From CAZJYI01 sp964550025 (lineage in GTDB: Bacteria; Verrucomicrobiota; Kiritimatiellia; UBA8416; CAYOBW01), in assembly GCA_964550025.1 (NCBI GenBank), contig CAZJYI010000044.1:11556-75555 (forward strand): a stretch of 64,000 nt of DNA, read 5' to 3'. Position 1 is the first letter of the stretch. Each line of letters opens with the position of its first letter. The translations under genes and the position numbers were made by a program. Shown one piece after another: positions 36,026-44,411 of this stretch. Under the pieces are notes generated by a model. It did not search any database. It was given only the letters and a program-made list of their open reading frames with translations, and was not told the DNA's origin.

Positions 36026-36245
36026 TTCGGACGCGCCGTGCGGACTCCTGTTCAGGGTCTGTCCCCCCTCGGGGCCGCTAACACCGCACCGCGTACGATG
36101 CGTGTATCGCACATCCATGCGACGGGGGATGCGCGGGTCGGACACCCGCGCCACGTGTCACCCCGCGGGAGCGGGGCGCTACTGTGCACACGCAACCGTG
36201 CAGGGCCTGTCCCCGTCAGGTGATTGTGCGGGGCGTGTGCCTGTC
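36026..36245. repeat. Inverted copy of the palindromic repeat after the VapBC pair
   Basis: At about 36124-36183 the complement of the 35104-35163 element recurs (GATGCGCGGGTCGGACACCC, then GTGTCACCCCGCGGGAGCGG). CAGGGTCTGTCCCC lies at about 36052 and GTGCAGGGCCTGTCCCC at about 36196. There is no gene of its own. Confidence 0.8.
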
Positions 36246-36965
36246 TCACCACACGCCTTGCTCGACGAGTTGTCGTTCGGCGGCCTCGGTCCAACCGCGG
36301 TTGGCGGCCGGGCTTGCCGGGCTGGGGTGCAGAACGCGTCCGAAGCGCAGGTCGATACCCTCCAGGGCGGTTTGTGCCCTGGCATGGGCAAAGCCGCCGA
36401 CACCGATGACCCATTGGGGCTCCAGGATTGCGATCGTGCGGCGCAGATGGCGGTCGCAGGCAGCATGCAGGGCGTCGCGTTCGGCGGCGGGCAGCTTGTC
36501 GGGTGTTCTGTTGCGCCCGCTTTCCTCCAGAAACGCCAGGGGGCAGTAGTTGGCCACGAAATGGTCTTTGAAGAACGTTTCGGCAGCACCGAACCGTTGC
36601 GCGAAGTAGCCCCACAGCCGCCGCCCGCTCACCTCGGAACGCTTGCAGGCAAACCCTTCAACCGGGCGTTTAGGGTGTTCGCGTTCGGGTTTGAGAACCT
36701 CTCCGGCAATCCCGATCCAGTCGCGCACGTGGGCAATCTCGCCGAAGGGAACCCCCACTTGGGCCATACCCCACGGCCCCGGGTTCATCCCCAGAAAGAC
36801 GGCTTGCTTCTGTCCCCTGCCCCACCTTTCCAGGTAGCTCTTGTGCGGCTCCCAAGCGTATTCGAGGGGATTATACACGTAGGCCACGGGGGGGGCAAAC
36901 CGCAGCCGTCCAACGTCGCGGCGCAGGTCTTCAGCGGCGGCTACCAGGTCATCGCGCGGGTTCAT
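36246..36965 (-). CDS. SMUG1-like single-strand-selective uracil-DNA glycosylase
   Basis: A 239-residue DNA repair enzyme of the uracil-DNA glycosylase superfamily. The SMUG-type motif FLGMNPGPWGMAQVGVPFGE is intact, and the C-terminal loop HPSPASPAANRGW matches the His-containing motif 2. NYCPLAFLEE lies between them. It excises uracil and oxidised pyrimidines from DNA to start base excision repair. ATG 36965 gives a normal family size; the frame continues to 37091 without similarity. It faces away from the ribonucleotide reductase genes. Bacterial SMUG proteins are uncommon but known in several phyla. Confidence 0.88.
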   Translation of the reverse strand: MNPRDDLVAAAEDLRRDVGRLRFAPPVAYVYNPLEYAWEPHKSYLERWGRGQKQAVFLGMNPGPWGMAQVGVPFGEIAHVRDWIGIAGEVLKPEREHPKRPVEGFACKRSEVSGRRLWGYFAQRFGAAETFFKDHFVANYCPLAFLEESGRNRTPDKLPAAERDALHAACDRHLRRTIAILEPQWVIGVGGFAHARAQTALEGIDLRFGRVLHPSPASPAANRGWTEAAERQLVEQGVW

Positions 36966-37327
36966 GCTGTCGTTCCTCTCTCTCGGACACGCTCTACCAC
37001 GAATACCCCGCATCCGCAAGGAGCGAAACTGAAGTACCTGAGGCCTGAAATGGCCCGCATACACCACATGTTGGGGATAGCGCGTGGTCAATGTACAATA
37101 TATATGAAGTTTTTGTTTGACAGTGAACAGGACGGTCAGTAGTTACTATCCTTGGTTGGGTGAGGACCCGAATCGGCACTCGGCCAGGGATTCCCCATCA
37201 TCCCGGCGACCGGAATCGGTCCCTGTTGGGGTAGCTTGAGTGCAGGCGGCGGGACATCTTCAATCCCCCTGCCGTCCCTATGGCGGACAAACTTCATATC
37301 AACGGGAACGACGGAGACGGGCTGGTC
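36966..37327 (+). other. Upstream region and structured leader of nrdD
   Basis: The region between the divergent glycosylase and reductase genes holds a candidate promoter (37071-37099) and then about 170 bp that may be a leader RNA. In it, GACCG-gaat-CGGTC (37208-37221) forms a hairpin, and CAGGGA (37185-37190) could pair with TCCCTG (37220-37225), which overlaps that hairpin, so two folds compete. GGGAC and GTCCC lie near 37251 and 37273. I do not recognise a known riboswitch class. Confidence 0.5.
37071..37099 (+). promoter_or_regulatory. Candidate sigma-70-type promoter for nrdD
   Basis: TTGGGG (37071) and TACAAT (37094) are spaced by 17 bp, with a good -10 and a partial -35. It would start a transcript near 37106 with a leader of about 170-220 nt before the reductase gene. 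Confidence 0.4.
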
Positions 37328-40081
37328 ATGGCAGATTCATTGGATCATCAAACTCAACGACAGAGCGGACATTTTCATGGGTTCCGCAAACGGTCGCAAC
37401 TGGTTGTACCCTTCCGGATAGGCAAGATCGAGAAGGCGATCCAGAAGGCCGCCGAGGCAGTCGCACGCAAGCACGGGCAGGCGCCGCGAACCAATGTTGC
37501 GCCGCGCGTGGCGCGCCAGGTTCTGGCACAGCTCAACGATCCGGACAGCGAGTACTACGTCTACCCTGACGATGACGGCAGCCGCGTCCCGGACATCGAA
37601 GATGTTCAGGACCTGGTTGAGATCGTCCTGGCGGAAAGCGGCGAAACGGAGATCGTCTCGGCATACAAGCGCTATCGCAAGCAGCGTAACGTCGCCCGCC
37701 AGCGCATCCGTGTACGGGACAAGCAGAAGAAGAAGCGCAAGGTCGACGTAACCGACCGCAGCCTGCTGCTCGTGGAATCCGCCGCCGGCGGCTTGACACT
37801 GCCCTGGGACCGCCAGAGAATCGTCCGTCAGATACTGGAAAAGACGGACCTGAGCTCCGAGGTCGCCATTGCCGTGGCCAAATCCGTGGAGAATTGGATC
37901 ATCGCCAGCGGTATAGAGAGCGTGGGCACGACGCTGATCCGAGAGCTGGTCAACAACGAACTGATGGAGCGGGGCTACAAGGCACAGCTTCGCGACCTGT
38001 CGTTGTACGGGGTGTCCAAGGATTTCGTTGAGGAGCTCATGTTCACGAAGTCCACGGAGAACAGCAACATCGTCAACAACAACGCCGAGGCCGTGAACCT
38101 CGGCATCGCCGAGCTGGTGCTGAAGCAGTGGGCGCTGGACACGATCTTCACCCAGGATATCAAGTACGCGCACGACACGGCGGCCATTCATCTGCACGAT
38201 CTTGGCTACCCCCACCGGGTATACTGCTCGTCGCACTCGATCGAGTACGTCAAGAAGTACGGGTTGACCGGCCTGGTCAACCTGAATACCGAGTCGAAGC
38301 CGGCACGCTCGGCCTCGGTGCTGACGGGGCATCTCAACACCTTCCTGGCCTCGATGCAATCGAACTACGCGGGGGCGCTGGGCATTGCGTACATCAACAT
38401 TCTCTACGCGCCCTTCCTCGAGGGAATGCGTCGCGAGGAGTACAAGCAGGTCGCCCAGGAGCTGATCTTCAACGGCGCACAGAATGCGTTCTCGCGCGGG
38501 GGCCAGACGCTGTTCCTGGACTTCAACATTCACAGCAGCGTTCCGCGCTACCTGCGGGGCGTACCGGCGGTCGGACCGGGCGGGAAGTACATGCTCCGGC
38601 TCAGCAACGGCATGAAGCTGCCGCTCGAGGAGGAGCTGCGCGAGGAGCGCGACAGAAGCGGCTACCAACTGATGGACCTCTATTACGTGGACGTGGAGGG
38701 CGAGCGGCGCCTCGTGTTGCGGGAGCTGGCCGACGAGAACGAGGGCGTCGTCTATGACGCGGACGTCCAGGCGGCACTCGAAGCACGGGGCGAGTCCGTC
38801 GTGACCTACGGCGACTTCAAGGACGAAGCGCAGCAGTTCTGCCGCGCCCTGCTGGAGGTCTTTGGCGAGGGGGACCGCAACGGCCGCCTCTTCGAATTCC
38901 CCAAGTGCGATTTCCACGTGAGCGAAGACACGTTCGAGGACGAAGAGCAGTACGCCATCTTCATGGATGCCTGCCGGCTGGCGAGCAAGAACGGCTCGAC
39001 CTACTTCATCTTCGACCGCGACGAGGTCACGCTGTCGGCCTGCTGCCGGCTGCGCACTACGATCGAGGACAACCGCATGCTGAAGCATCCGGAGTGCATG
39101 CGATTCTGCGGGTTCCAGAACGTGACCGTCAACATCCCGCAGGCGGCTTACCGGGCCGCGCGCAACGGAAGCGACCAGATCTTCCAGCGTTTTCTGGACG
39201 AGATCGACGCTACGATGGACCTGGCGGCGCAGGCGCACCTGCAGAAGAAAGAGAAGATCGCGGAGATGATCTCCGGTCCGGGGCATCCCCTGTGGCAAAT
39301 CGGAAAACCGTCGTCGGACGGCAAGCCGTACGTCGACCTGGACACCTGCACCTATATCATCGGTCTGATCGGTGTGAACGACGCGGTCAAGTTCCTGATC
39401 GGGCAGGAGTTGCACGAGAGCCGGGAGGCACAGCGCCTGGGCCTGAAGATCATCGCGCACATGTACCTGCAGACCCGCAAGCTGTCGAAGAAGTACGACC
39501 TCAAGTTCACGCTCGAGGAGTCACCGGCGGAGAGTGCCGCGCGGCGCCTCGCGAAGACCGACCTGGTTTACTTCCGGAACGAATCCGCCGACATCGTCAA
39601 GGGTGACGACGAGGACGTCTGTTACTACACGAACTCCATTCACCTGACGGCCGATGCCGACGTATCCCTGGTGGAGCGCATTCGGGAGCAGGCGAAGTAT
39701 CACAGCATGATCGAGTCCGGCGCCATCACGCACGCCTTCGTCGGCGAAGAGCGTCCCTCGCCGGAATCCGTCGCCCAGCTGATGCGCGACGTCTACTACC
39801 GGACGCAGTCGGCCCAGGTGACAATCTCGCCCGAGTTCACTTACTGCAACGATTGCGACCACGCGATGCGCGGCCTGCTGGAATCGTGCACGCGATGCAG
39901 CTCGGAGAACGTCGTCGGCGAAACCCGCGTTGTGGGCTATTTCAGCAAGGTGCAGAACTGGAACAAGTCCAAGCGATACGGTGAGCTCAAGGCCAGGCAC
40001 CGCGGTCGCTACTCCGTCGAAACGGCGGACATCCCCGAGGACGGCATCATCACGCGGGTTCACGAAAGGAAGGAGGCCTGA
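37328..40081 (+). CDS. nrdD: Anaerobic ribonucleoside-triphosphate reductase (class III)
   Basis: A glycyl-radical enzyme of about 917 residues that makes dNTPs from NTPs without oxygen. Two ATP-cone regions lie at the N-terminus (LVVPFRIGKIEKAI and SAAGGLTLPWDRQRIV). The core has HLHDLGYPHRVY, SASVLTGHLNTF and the Cys segment ECMRFCGFQNVTVN. The C-terminal zinc site has CNDC and CTRC, and the glycyl-radical motif reads ETRVVGYFSKVQNW. A Shine-Dalgarno-like GGAG favours ATG 37328; ATG 37280 is in frame without one. Full length; the doubled ATP-cone is longer than in E. coli. The redoxin and activase genes follow. Confidence 0.95.
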   Translation: MADSLDHQTQRQSGHFHGFRKRSQLVVPFRIGKIEKAIQKAAEAVARKHGQAPRTNVAPRVARQVLAQLNDPDSEYYVYPDDDGSRVPDIEDVQDLVEIVLAESGETEIVSAYKRYRKQRNVARQRIRVRDKQKKKRKVDVTDRSLLLVESAAGGLTLPWDRQRIVRQILEKTDLSSEVAIAVAKSVENWIIASGIESVGTTLIRELVNNELMERGYKAQLRDLSLYGVSKDFVEELMFTKSTENSNIVNNNAEAVNLGIAELVLKQWALDTIFTQDIKYAHDTAAIHLHDLGYPHRVYCSSHSIEYVKKYGLTGLVNLNTESKPARSASVLTGHLNTFLASMQSNYAGALGIAYINILYAPFLEGMRREEYKQVAQELIFNGAQNAFSRGGQTLFLDFNIHSSVPRYLRGVPAVGPGGKYMLRLSNGMKLPLEEELREERDRSGYQLMDLYYVDVEGERRLVLRELADENEGVVYDADVQAALEARGESVVTYGDFKDEAQQFCRALLEVFGEGDRNGRLFEFPKCDFHVSEDTFEDEEQYAIFMDACRLASKNGSTYFIFDRDEVTLSACCRLRTTIEDNRMLKHPECMRFCGFQNVTVNIPQAAYRAARNGSDQIFQRFLDEIDATMDLAAQAHLQKKEKIAEMISGPGHPLWQIGKPSSDGKPYVDLDTCTYIIGLIGVNDAVKFLIGQELHESREAQRLGLKIIAHMYLQTRKLSKKYDLKFTLEESPAESAARRLAKTDLVYFRNESADIVKGDDEDVCYYTNSIHLTADADVSLVERIREQAKYHSMIESGAITHAFVGEERPSPESVAQLMRDVYYRTQSAQVTISPEFTYCNDCDHAMRGLLESCTRCSSENVVGETRVVGYFSKVQNWNKSKRYGELKARHRGRYSVETADIPEDGIITRVHERKEA

Positions 40082-40087
40082 CAGACA

Positions 40088-40483
40088 ATGGCTAAGACGT
40101 ACCGTGTAAAGGTCTTCGGCAAACCGGGCTGCGACAAGTGCAAGGTCCTTCAGGAACGGCTCGACAAGCTGCTCGAAAGGGACGAGTGGTCGGACTTTGA
40201 GAAGATCTATTGCGACCTGCAGACCGAAGAGGGCCTGGTGGAGTTTTGCGAGGCCGAGTGCATTAACCCGCAGCGCATTCCCGCGCTTCTCGTTACGCGC
40301 TACGATGAAGCGACGGGGGACTACGAGGCACTGCCAAACAGGAATCCGGGACACAAATGCAACATCTGCAAGAACTCCCGACTCTTCCAGCACCTGGGGC
40401 TACAGACCGACTACACAGACGTCGGCCGCGGCGTCATCTCGCCCCGCATGATCACAACGGTACTGGCGGAAGCACGCAGTTAA
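40088..40483 (+). CDS. Glutaredoxin-like thioredoxin-fold protein linked to NrdD
   Basis: A 131-residue protein with a thioredoxin-fold start: VFGKPGCDKCKVLQERL, containing a CDKC redox motif, then RIPALLV with the cis-Pro. A second Cys pair (HKCNICKN) lies near residue 95. It starts 6 bp after the NrdD stop. Some class III reductases use formate and others a redoxin as reductant; a redoxin gene in this position argues for the second type. That is an inference from family knowledge and linkage. Confidence 0.82.
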   Translation: MAKTYRVKVFGKPGCDKCKVLQERLDKLLERDEWSDFEKIYCDLQTEEGLVEFCEAECINPQRIPALLVTRYDEATGDYEALPNRNPGHKCNICKNSRLFQHLGLQTDYTDVGRGVISPRMITTVLAEARS

Positions 40484-40530
40484 GGCCGCCCGCGGAATCG
40501 CCTGTCTACGGTTTTCTGCGGAGCCCCTCG

Positions 40531-41187
40531 ATGGTGGACTACGCCGGTCACATGGCCGCCGTGTTCTTCGTCAGCGGCTGCAATCTGCGGTGCGGTTTCT
40601 GCCACAATGCCGCCCTGCTGGCCGAGGGCAAACGGGGGCTGGACTGGGACCGCCTCCGGCGCGCATGCCGGCAGTTCCGCGCACAATGGGTGGATGCGGC
40701 GGTGGTCACGGGCGGAGAACCGACCCTGCATTCCGGCCTCGAGGAATTGCTGCGCTACTTCCGCGACATCGGCTGGTCCGTCAAGCTCGACACCAACGGT
40801 TCCCAACCGCACGTGCTTCGCGAGTGCCTGCCGCTGGTTGACTACGTGGCCATGGATCTCAAGGCCGCACCCTCGCGCTACGAGGAATTGACGGGGCACG
40901 GAGACGCCAAGGCCATCGGCCGGTCAGTGGATCTCATTCGCTCCCAGGCACGCAGCTACGAGTTTCGCACGACGGTGATCGAGGGCTTCCACGACGACCG
41001 GCAGATGACCGAACTGGGAGAGCTGGTCAGCGGCGCGCGCCGCTATGTTCTGCAGCCCTTCGTCCCGCGCGACGACCTTCTTCATCCAGAGTTCCGCAAG
41101 AAACGGCGCACGTCGCCGGACCGCATGCAGGAGCTGGGGGAACTGATGCGCCGCTACGCCGGCGAGGTGCACGTGCGGGGCGATTGA
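40531..41187 (+). CDS. nrdG: Anaerobic ribonucleotide reductase activating protein (radical SAM)
   Basis: A radical SAM activase of about 218 residues. SGCNLRCGFCHNAALL carries the CxxxCxxC motif that binds the 4Fe-4S cluster, and VVTGGEPTLH is the SAM-binding GGE motif. It generates the glycyl radical on NrdD. ATG 40531 has GGAG 9 bp upstream, but similarity to the family (VYGFLRSPSMVDYAG) begins about 12 codons earlier, where no ATG, GTG or TTG is in frame. Either the start is non-canonical or the protein is slightly short. It completes the nrdD-redoxin-nrdG operon. Confidence 0.9.
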   Translation: MVDYAGHMAAVFFVSGCNLRCGFCHNAALLAEGKRGLDWDRLRRACRQFRAQWVDAAVVTGGEPTLHSGLEELLRYFRDIGWSVKLDTNGSQPHVLRECLPLVDYVAMDLKAAPSRYEELTGHGDAKAIGRSVDLIRSQARSYEFRTTVIEGFHDDRQMTELGELVSGARRYVLQPFVPRDDLLHPEFRKKRRTSPDRMQELGELMRRYAGEVHVRGD

Positions 41188-41224
41188 ACGCACACCCGGG
41201 TGTTGAACGGACGGACCCTGTGCC

Positions 41225-41356
41225 AGTGATCAGTGATCGGTTATCAGTCATCAGTAACCGGTCATCGGAACCGTTCACTGGCAGCAACCACGATCCGTTG
41301 CCAGCGTGAGCTTGCGTCCCACACTGATCACCGATTACTGATTACTGATCACTGTT
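41225..41356. repeat. TCAGTGA-type word repeat, block 2
   Basis: Two stretches of the family (41225-41275 and 41320-41356; GTGATCAGTGATCGGTTATC, then CACTGATCACCGATTACTG) flank GGCAGCAACCACGATCCGTT, followed by GCCAGCG. The ends are inverted relative to each other. The block lies between the NrdG and NERD genes. Related to the block at 13411. Confidence 0.85.
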
Positions 41357-41402
41357 GTCGTCGAGCGGAGAAAGACTGCGAGCTCGGAGGGTTGGAGGGA
41401 AC

Positions 41403-42155
41403 ATGAAGAAGACGCACACCAGTCGCTCTGATCGCTATGCACGCGTCTTCGGCACTCCGGGGGAGCGTCCACGCCTGGACGCGGTCTTTCGCGCCGCCTG
41501 GCCGCTGCTGGTTGTAGCGGCGGGCGTGGGCTACCTGCTGCGGGCCCTGCTGCCAACGCCTCCACTCGACGTGCCGCAGGTGGGACTGCTTTTCCTGCTG
41601 CTTGCCATCGGCCTGGCCCTCGGCGCGCGATTCAGCCATTCCCGTCTCGCGGCGTTTGCCAAGGGGGCGAGAGGCGAGGAACGCGTGGCGCGCGAGCTCA
41701 GCCTCCTGCCGGCCGGACACACTGTCTATCACGGACTGTCGGGCGCCGGCGGCTCGACCATCGCCGCCGATACCGACTACGACCACATTGTCGTCGGCCC
41801 TACCGGGGTCTTTGTCATCGAGACCAAGAACTGGTCGGGATGCGTGAGCGTCAGAGACGGGCGCGTGCTTTGCAACGGACGCGAACCGAGCCGCCGTCCC
41901 ATGGAACAGGTCAAGCATGCCGCCAACGCGCTGCGGGCGCGACTGCAGGCATCCTGCGACTACCGGGGACCGCTGCAACCCGTCGTGTGCTTTGCCGGCG
42001 ATTCCCTCCCCGAGGGCCGCACGGGCGCGGCAGGCGTTATGCTCTGCAACGCGGCACGTCTGCACGACGTTGTCCGGTCGGAAGACCCGGGCGGCACGGT
42101 CCCGCCGGATACGGTCACGGCGGTGAACCGATTCCTTGAAGGCCTGGTTGATTGA
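41403..42155 (+). CDS. Membrane-anchored NERD-domain (nuclease-related) protein
   Basis: A 250-residue protein with two N-terminal membrane segments (PLLVVAAGVGYLLRALLP, LLFLLLAIGLALGA) and a NERD domain (about 95-245). Its core is KGARGEERVARELSLLP, then YDHIVVGPTGVFVIETKNWSG, the Asp and ETK residues matching the restriction-endonuclease-like fold. NERD proteins are presumed nucleases or DNA-processing proteins, but few have been tested. GGAGGGAAC precedes the ATG. It lies just before the ATP synthase genes, with no functional link evident. Confidence 0.85.
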   Translation: MKKTHTSRSDRYARVFGTPGERPRLDAVFRAAWPLLVVAAGVGYLLRALLPTPPLDVPQVGLLFLLLAIGLALGARFSHSRLAAFAKGARGEERVARELSLLPAGHTVYHGLSGAGGSTIAADTDYDHIVVGPTGVFVIETKNWSGCVSVRDGRVLCNGREPSRRPMEQVKHAANALRARLQASCDYRGPLQPVVCFAGDSLPEGRTGAAGVMLCNAARLHDVVRSEDPGGTVPPDTVTAVNRFLEGLVD

Positions 42156-42197
42156 CCCCCGCGGTCGTGGTAGGTTGTCCCTCAGGAGTGCGAACGC

Positions 42198-42935
42198 ATG
42201 CACGAAATTCACAGGGAAGTCCTACTGCCGCTGCCACATGTGCTGGGTATCGACTTCAGCATCACGAACGAGATGCTGCTGTTGTGGCTGGCTGCCGCGA
42301 CGACCTTCCTGGTCCTGACCCTGGCTTTTCGGCGCAGGCGACTCGTGGCCCATGGGTGGTTCGAGAACCTGTTCGAGGCCATGGCCGAGTTCGTGGCGCG
42401 AGACATAGCGGGCGAGAACATCGGGAAACAGGCGCGCGCCTGGTGCCCGTTCCTGCTCACGCTCTTCTTCTTCATCCTGTTCTCGAACCTGATGGGACTG
42501 CTTCCGCTTCCCGACCACGTGAAGGCCGTTACATCCAACTTCAGCGTTCCGGTTGGCCTGGCATTGATCGTCTTCGTGGTGACGCTGGGCATCAACCTGA
42601 AGCACCACGGAATACGGGGGTTTGCCGGCAAGTTCATGCCGTCGGGCGTGCCGAAGTGGGCCGCCGTCCTGGTCGTCCCCATCGAGATCATCAGTTGGCT
42701 GGCCAAGCCTCTTTCCCTGGCAATCCGTCTCTGCGCCAATATGATTGCCGGTCATGCCTTGCTCTTTGCGTTCATTTTCCTGATGATGGAGGCTGCTTGG
42801 TTTTTGACCGCCCTGCCTTTTGCGGGTGCGGTCATTATGGGCGCGTTCGAGATATTCGTTTCTTTTATTCAGGCATTCGTGTTCACAATGCTCTCGGCCA
42901 TGTATATCCGTGATGCATTGGAGCGGGCACACTGA
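42198..42935 (+). CDS. atpB: F0F1 ATP synthase subunit a
   Basis: A 245-residue integral membrane subunit of the F0 proton channel. The essential Arg lies in PLSLAIRLCANMIAGHALL. Several other hydrophobic segments are present, such as LLLWLAAATTFLVLTLAF and PFLLTLFFFILFSNLMG. AGGAG lies upstream. The gene is first in an order a, c, b, delta, the usual start of an atp operon, although atpI is absent. Confidence 0.94.
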   Translation: MHEIHREVLLPLPHVLGIDFSITNEMLLLWLAAATTFLVLTLAFRRRRLVAHGWFENLFEAMAEFVARDIAGENIGKQARAWCPFLLTLFFFILFSNLMGLLPLPDHVKAVTSNFSVPVGLALIVFVVTLGINLKHHGIRGFAGKFMPSGVPKWAAVLVVPIEIISWLAKPLSLAIRLCANMIAGHALLFAFIFLMMEAAWFLTALPFAGAVIMGAFEIFVSFIQAFVFTMLSAMYIRDALERAH

Positions 42936-42998
42936 CGACCGGCGTGAACACGTGCCGCGAGGGTTCTGGACGGTGATGCGACAAGCGGGGGTACGACG

Positions 42999-43292
42999 AT
43001 GACACCTGAAGGTCTGGCTTGGATCAGTGCAGGGCTGGCAATCGGCCTGGCGGCGGCGGGAACCGGTATCGCAATCGGCATGCTCGCCTCGAAGAGCGTC
43101 GAGGCAGCGGCACGGCAACCGGAGATCAGCGCGACCATCCAGCGTATGATGATCGTGGCCATCGCGTTCATCGAAGCCCTGTGCCTGTACGCGCTTGTGA
43201 TCGCGTTCATGCTGGTCGCAAAAGGCGGCAAATCGGAGTCCGAAGCAGATGCACACGGCCCGCCGAAAGAAGCGGCCACAACAGTGGATTGA
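42999..43292 (+). CDS. atpE: F0F1 ATP synthase subunit c
   Basis: A 97-residue double-hairpin c-ring subunit. The first helix has GTGIAIGMLASKS, the loop EAAARQPE, and the second helix the ion-binding Glu59 in IAFIEALCLYALVIAF. The residue after the Glu is Ala rather than the Ser or Thr of sodium-type rings, which points to proton coupling. A charged tail of about 20 residues is longer than usual. Confidence 0.93.
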   Translation: MTPEGLAWISAGLAIGLAAAGTGIAIGMLASKSVEAAARQPEISATIQRMMIVAIAFIEALCLYALVIAFMLVAKGGKSESEADAHGPPKEAATTVD

Positions 43293-43309
43293 CCCGAGGG
43301 AGGCTCGTC

Positions 43310-43813
43310 ATGGGGCCGTTGACTTTTGATCCTGCCCTGACGCTGTGCACGGTCATCACCTTTGCCGGTCTCTTTCTGCTCCTGGCGCGCTTCACTTTCA
43401 AGCCGCTGCGAAAGGTGCTGGACGAGCGCGAGGAGCGCATCCAGGGATCGCTCGAGGAGGCCAGGACGGCGCGCGAAGAAGCGCAGCGCATCATGGAAGA
43501 GAATGCCAGGCGGCTGGACGAGGCCCGCGAAGAGACCCGCCGCATCGTCGCCGAAGGGCACAGAATCGTCGCGGATATGAAGCGCGAGGCCGAAGAACGC
43601 GCGAAGGAAGAGGCCGCGCTGGCCGTGAAGCAGGCGCGCGCCGAGATCGACCGCGAGCTGCAGAAGAGCCTCAATGAGCTGAAAGGGACCGTTGCCGGCC
43701 TCTCGGTACGGATCTCACGCCAGATCATCCGCGGCAGTCTTGACGAGAAGCGGCACGAGGAGCTGGCCGAGGATTTCATCGAACGCCTGAAAAAGACCCA
43801 TGCCGTCAAGTAA
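43310..43813 (+). CDS. atpF: F0F1 ATP synthase subunit b
   Basis: A 167-residue peripheral stalk subunit: an N-terminal membrane segment (LCTVITFAGLFLLLARFTF) followed by a long, highly charged helix with heptad-like repeats (DEREERIQGSLEEARTAR onward). ATG 43310 has GAGGG upstream; the frame opens much earlier but only as a read-through of the c gene. Its end overlaps atpH by 14 bp. Confidence 0.93.
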   Translation: MGPLTFDPALTLCTVITFAGLFLLLARFTFKPLRKVLDEREERIQGSLEEARTAREEAQRIMEENARRLDEAREETRRIVAEGHRIVADMKREAEERAKEEAALAVKQARAEIDRELQKSLNELKGTVAGLSVRISRQIIRGSLDEKRHEELAEDFIERLKKTHAVK

Positions 43814-44411
43814 CGTCGACATCAAGGCCTACGCCGACGCCCTTCTGTCCCTGGCCGCCGCCGCCGGCATCATGGACTCTATTGAGCGGGAGCTCGCGGC
43901 CGCCGTCGAGCTCTTCGACGGCAATGGCGCCCTAGGCAGCTTCGTGAACCATCCCCGTATCCGGCTGGAGGGAAGGAGCCGCGGGCTCGACGAACTGCTG
44001 GATGATGAAGTCCCCCCGGCACTACGCCACTTCTTCCTGATTCTTCTGGAAGACGGCGCCTTGCAGCATCTGCGCCGCATCGCCGATGCGTGCTACGCAG
44101 AACTGGCGGAAAGGCGTCGGCGCGCGTCGGGGGAACTCGTGACGGCCACGGAGCTCGCGCCGGAGCACGTGGCGCAGATCGAGGCGGAAACGGGCCGCAT
44201 CCTGGGCAAGACCGTACACTTGCGTGTCCGCGTCGACCCGCAACTCGTCGGCGGTCTCGCCGTGCACGTCGGAGACTTCATCTTCGACGGCAGCATTGAA
44301 AACCAGCTCGAATCCATCCGCCGGGCCATGCTGACCGAGCCCTCAGCCGAGTCCGAGGAGGACGGCAAGGAGGCTGTCGGAATCCACACACACCCTACCC
44401 CCGTCACTTGA
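43800..44411 (+). CDS. atpH: F0F1 ATP synthase subunit delta
   Basis: A 203-residue stalk subunit of the OSCP/delta family. The helical N-terminal domain (NVDIKAYADALLSLAAAAG, FVNHPRI) and C-terminal VDPQLVGGLAVHVGDFIFDGS match the family. The start overlaps the b stop. Unusually, no alpha, gamma, beta or epsilon gene follows. Instead a convergent lipoprotein gene overlaps its end by 8 bp. The rest of F1 must be elsewhere in the genome. Confidence 0.92.
   Translation: MPSSNVDIKAYADALLSLAAAAGIMDSIERELAAAVELFDGNGALGSFVNHPRIRLEGRSRGLDELLDDEVPPALRHFFLILLEDGALQHLRRIADACYAELAERRRRASGELVTATELAPEHVAQIEAETGRILGKTVHLRVRVDPQLVGGLAVHVGDFIFDGSIENQLESIRRAMLTEPSAESEEDGKEAVGIHTHPTPVT

Noticed and set aside
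35084..36245. A full insertion sequence around VapBC
   Set aside because: No transposase is present. Only repeats and the toxin-antitoxin genes lie between the inverted copies.
37141..37280. Cobalamin or other known riboswitch ahead of nrdD
   Set aside because: Conserved boxes of the cobalamin class are absent, so I kept only an unspecified structured leader.
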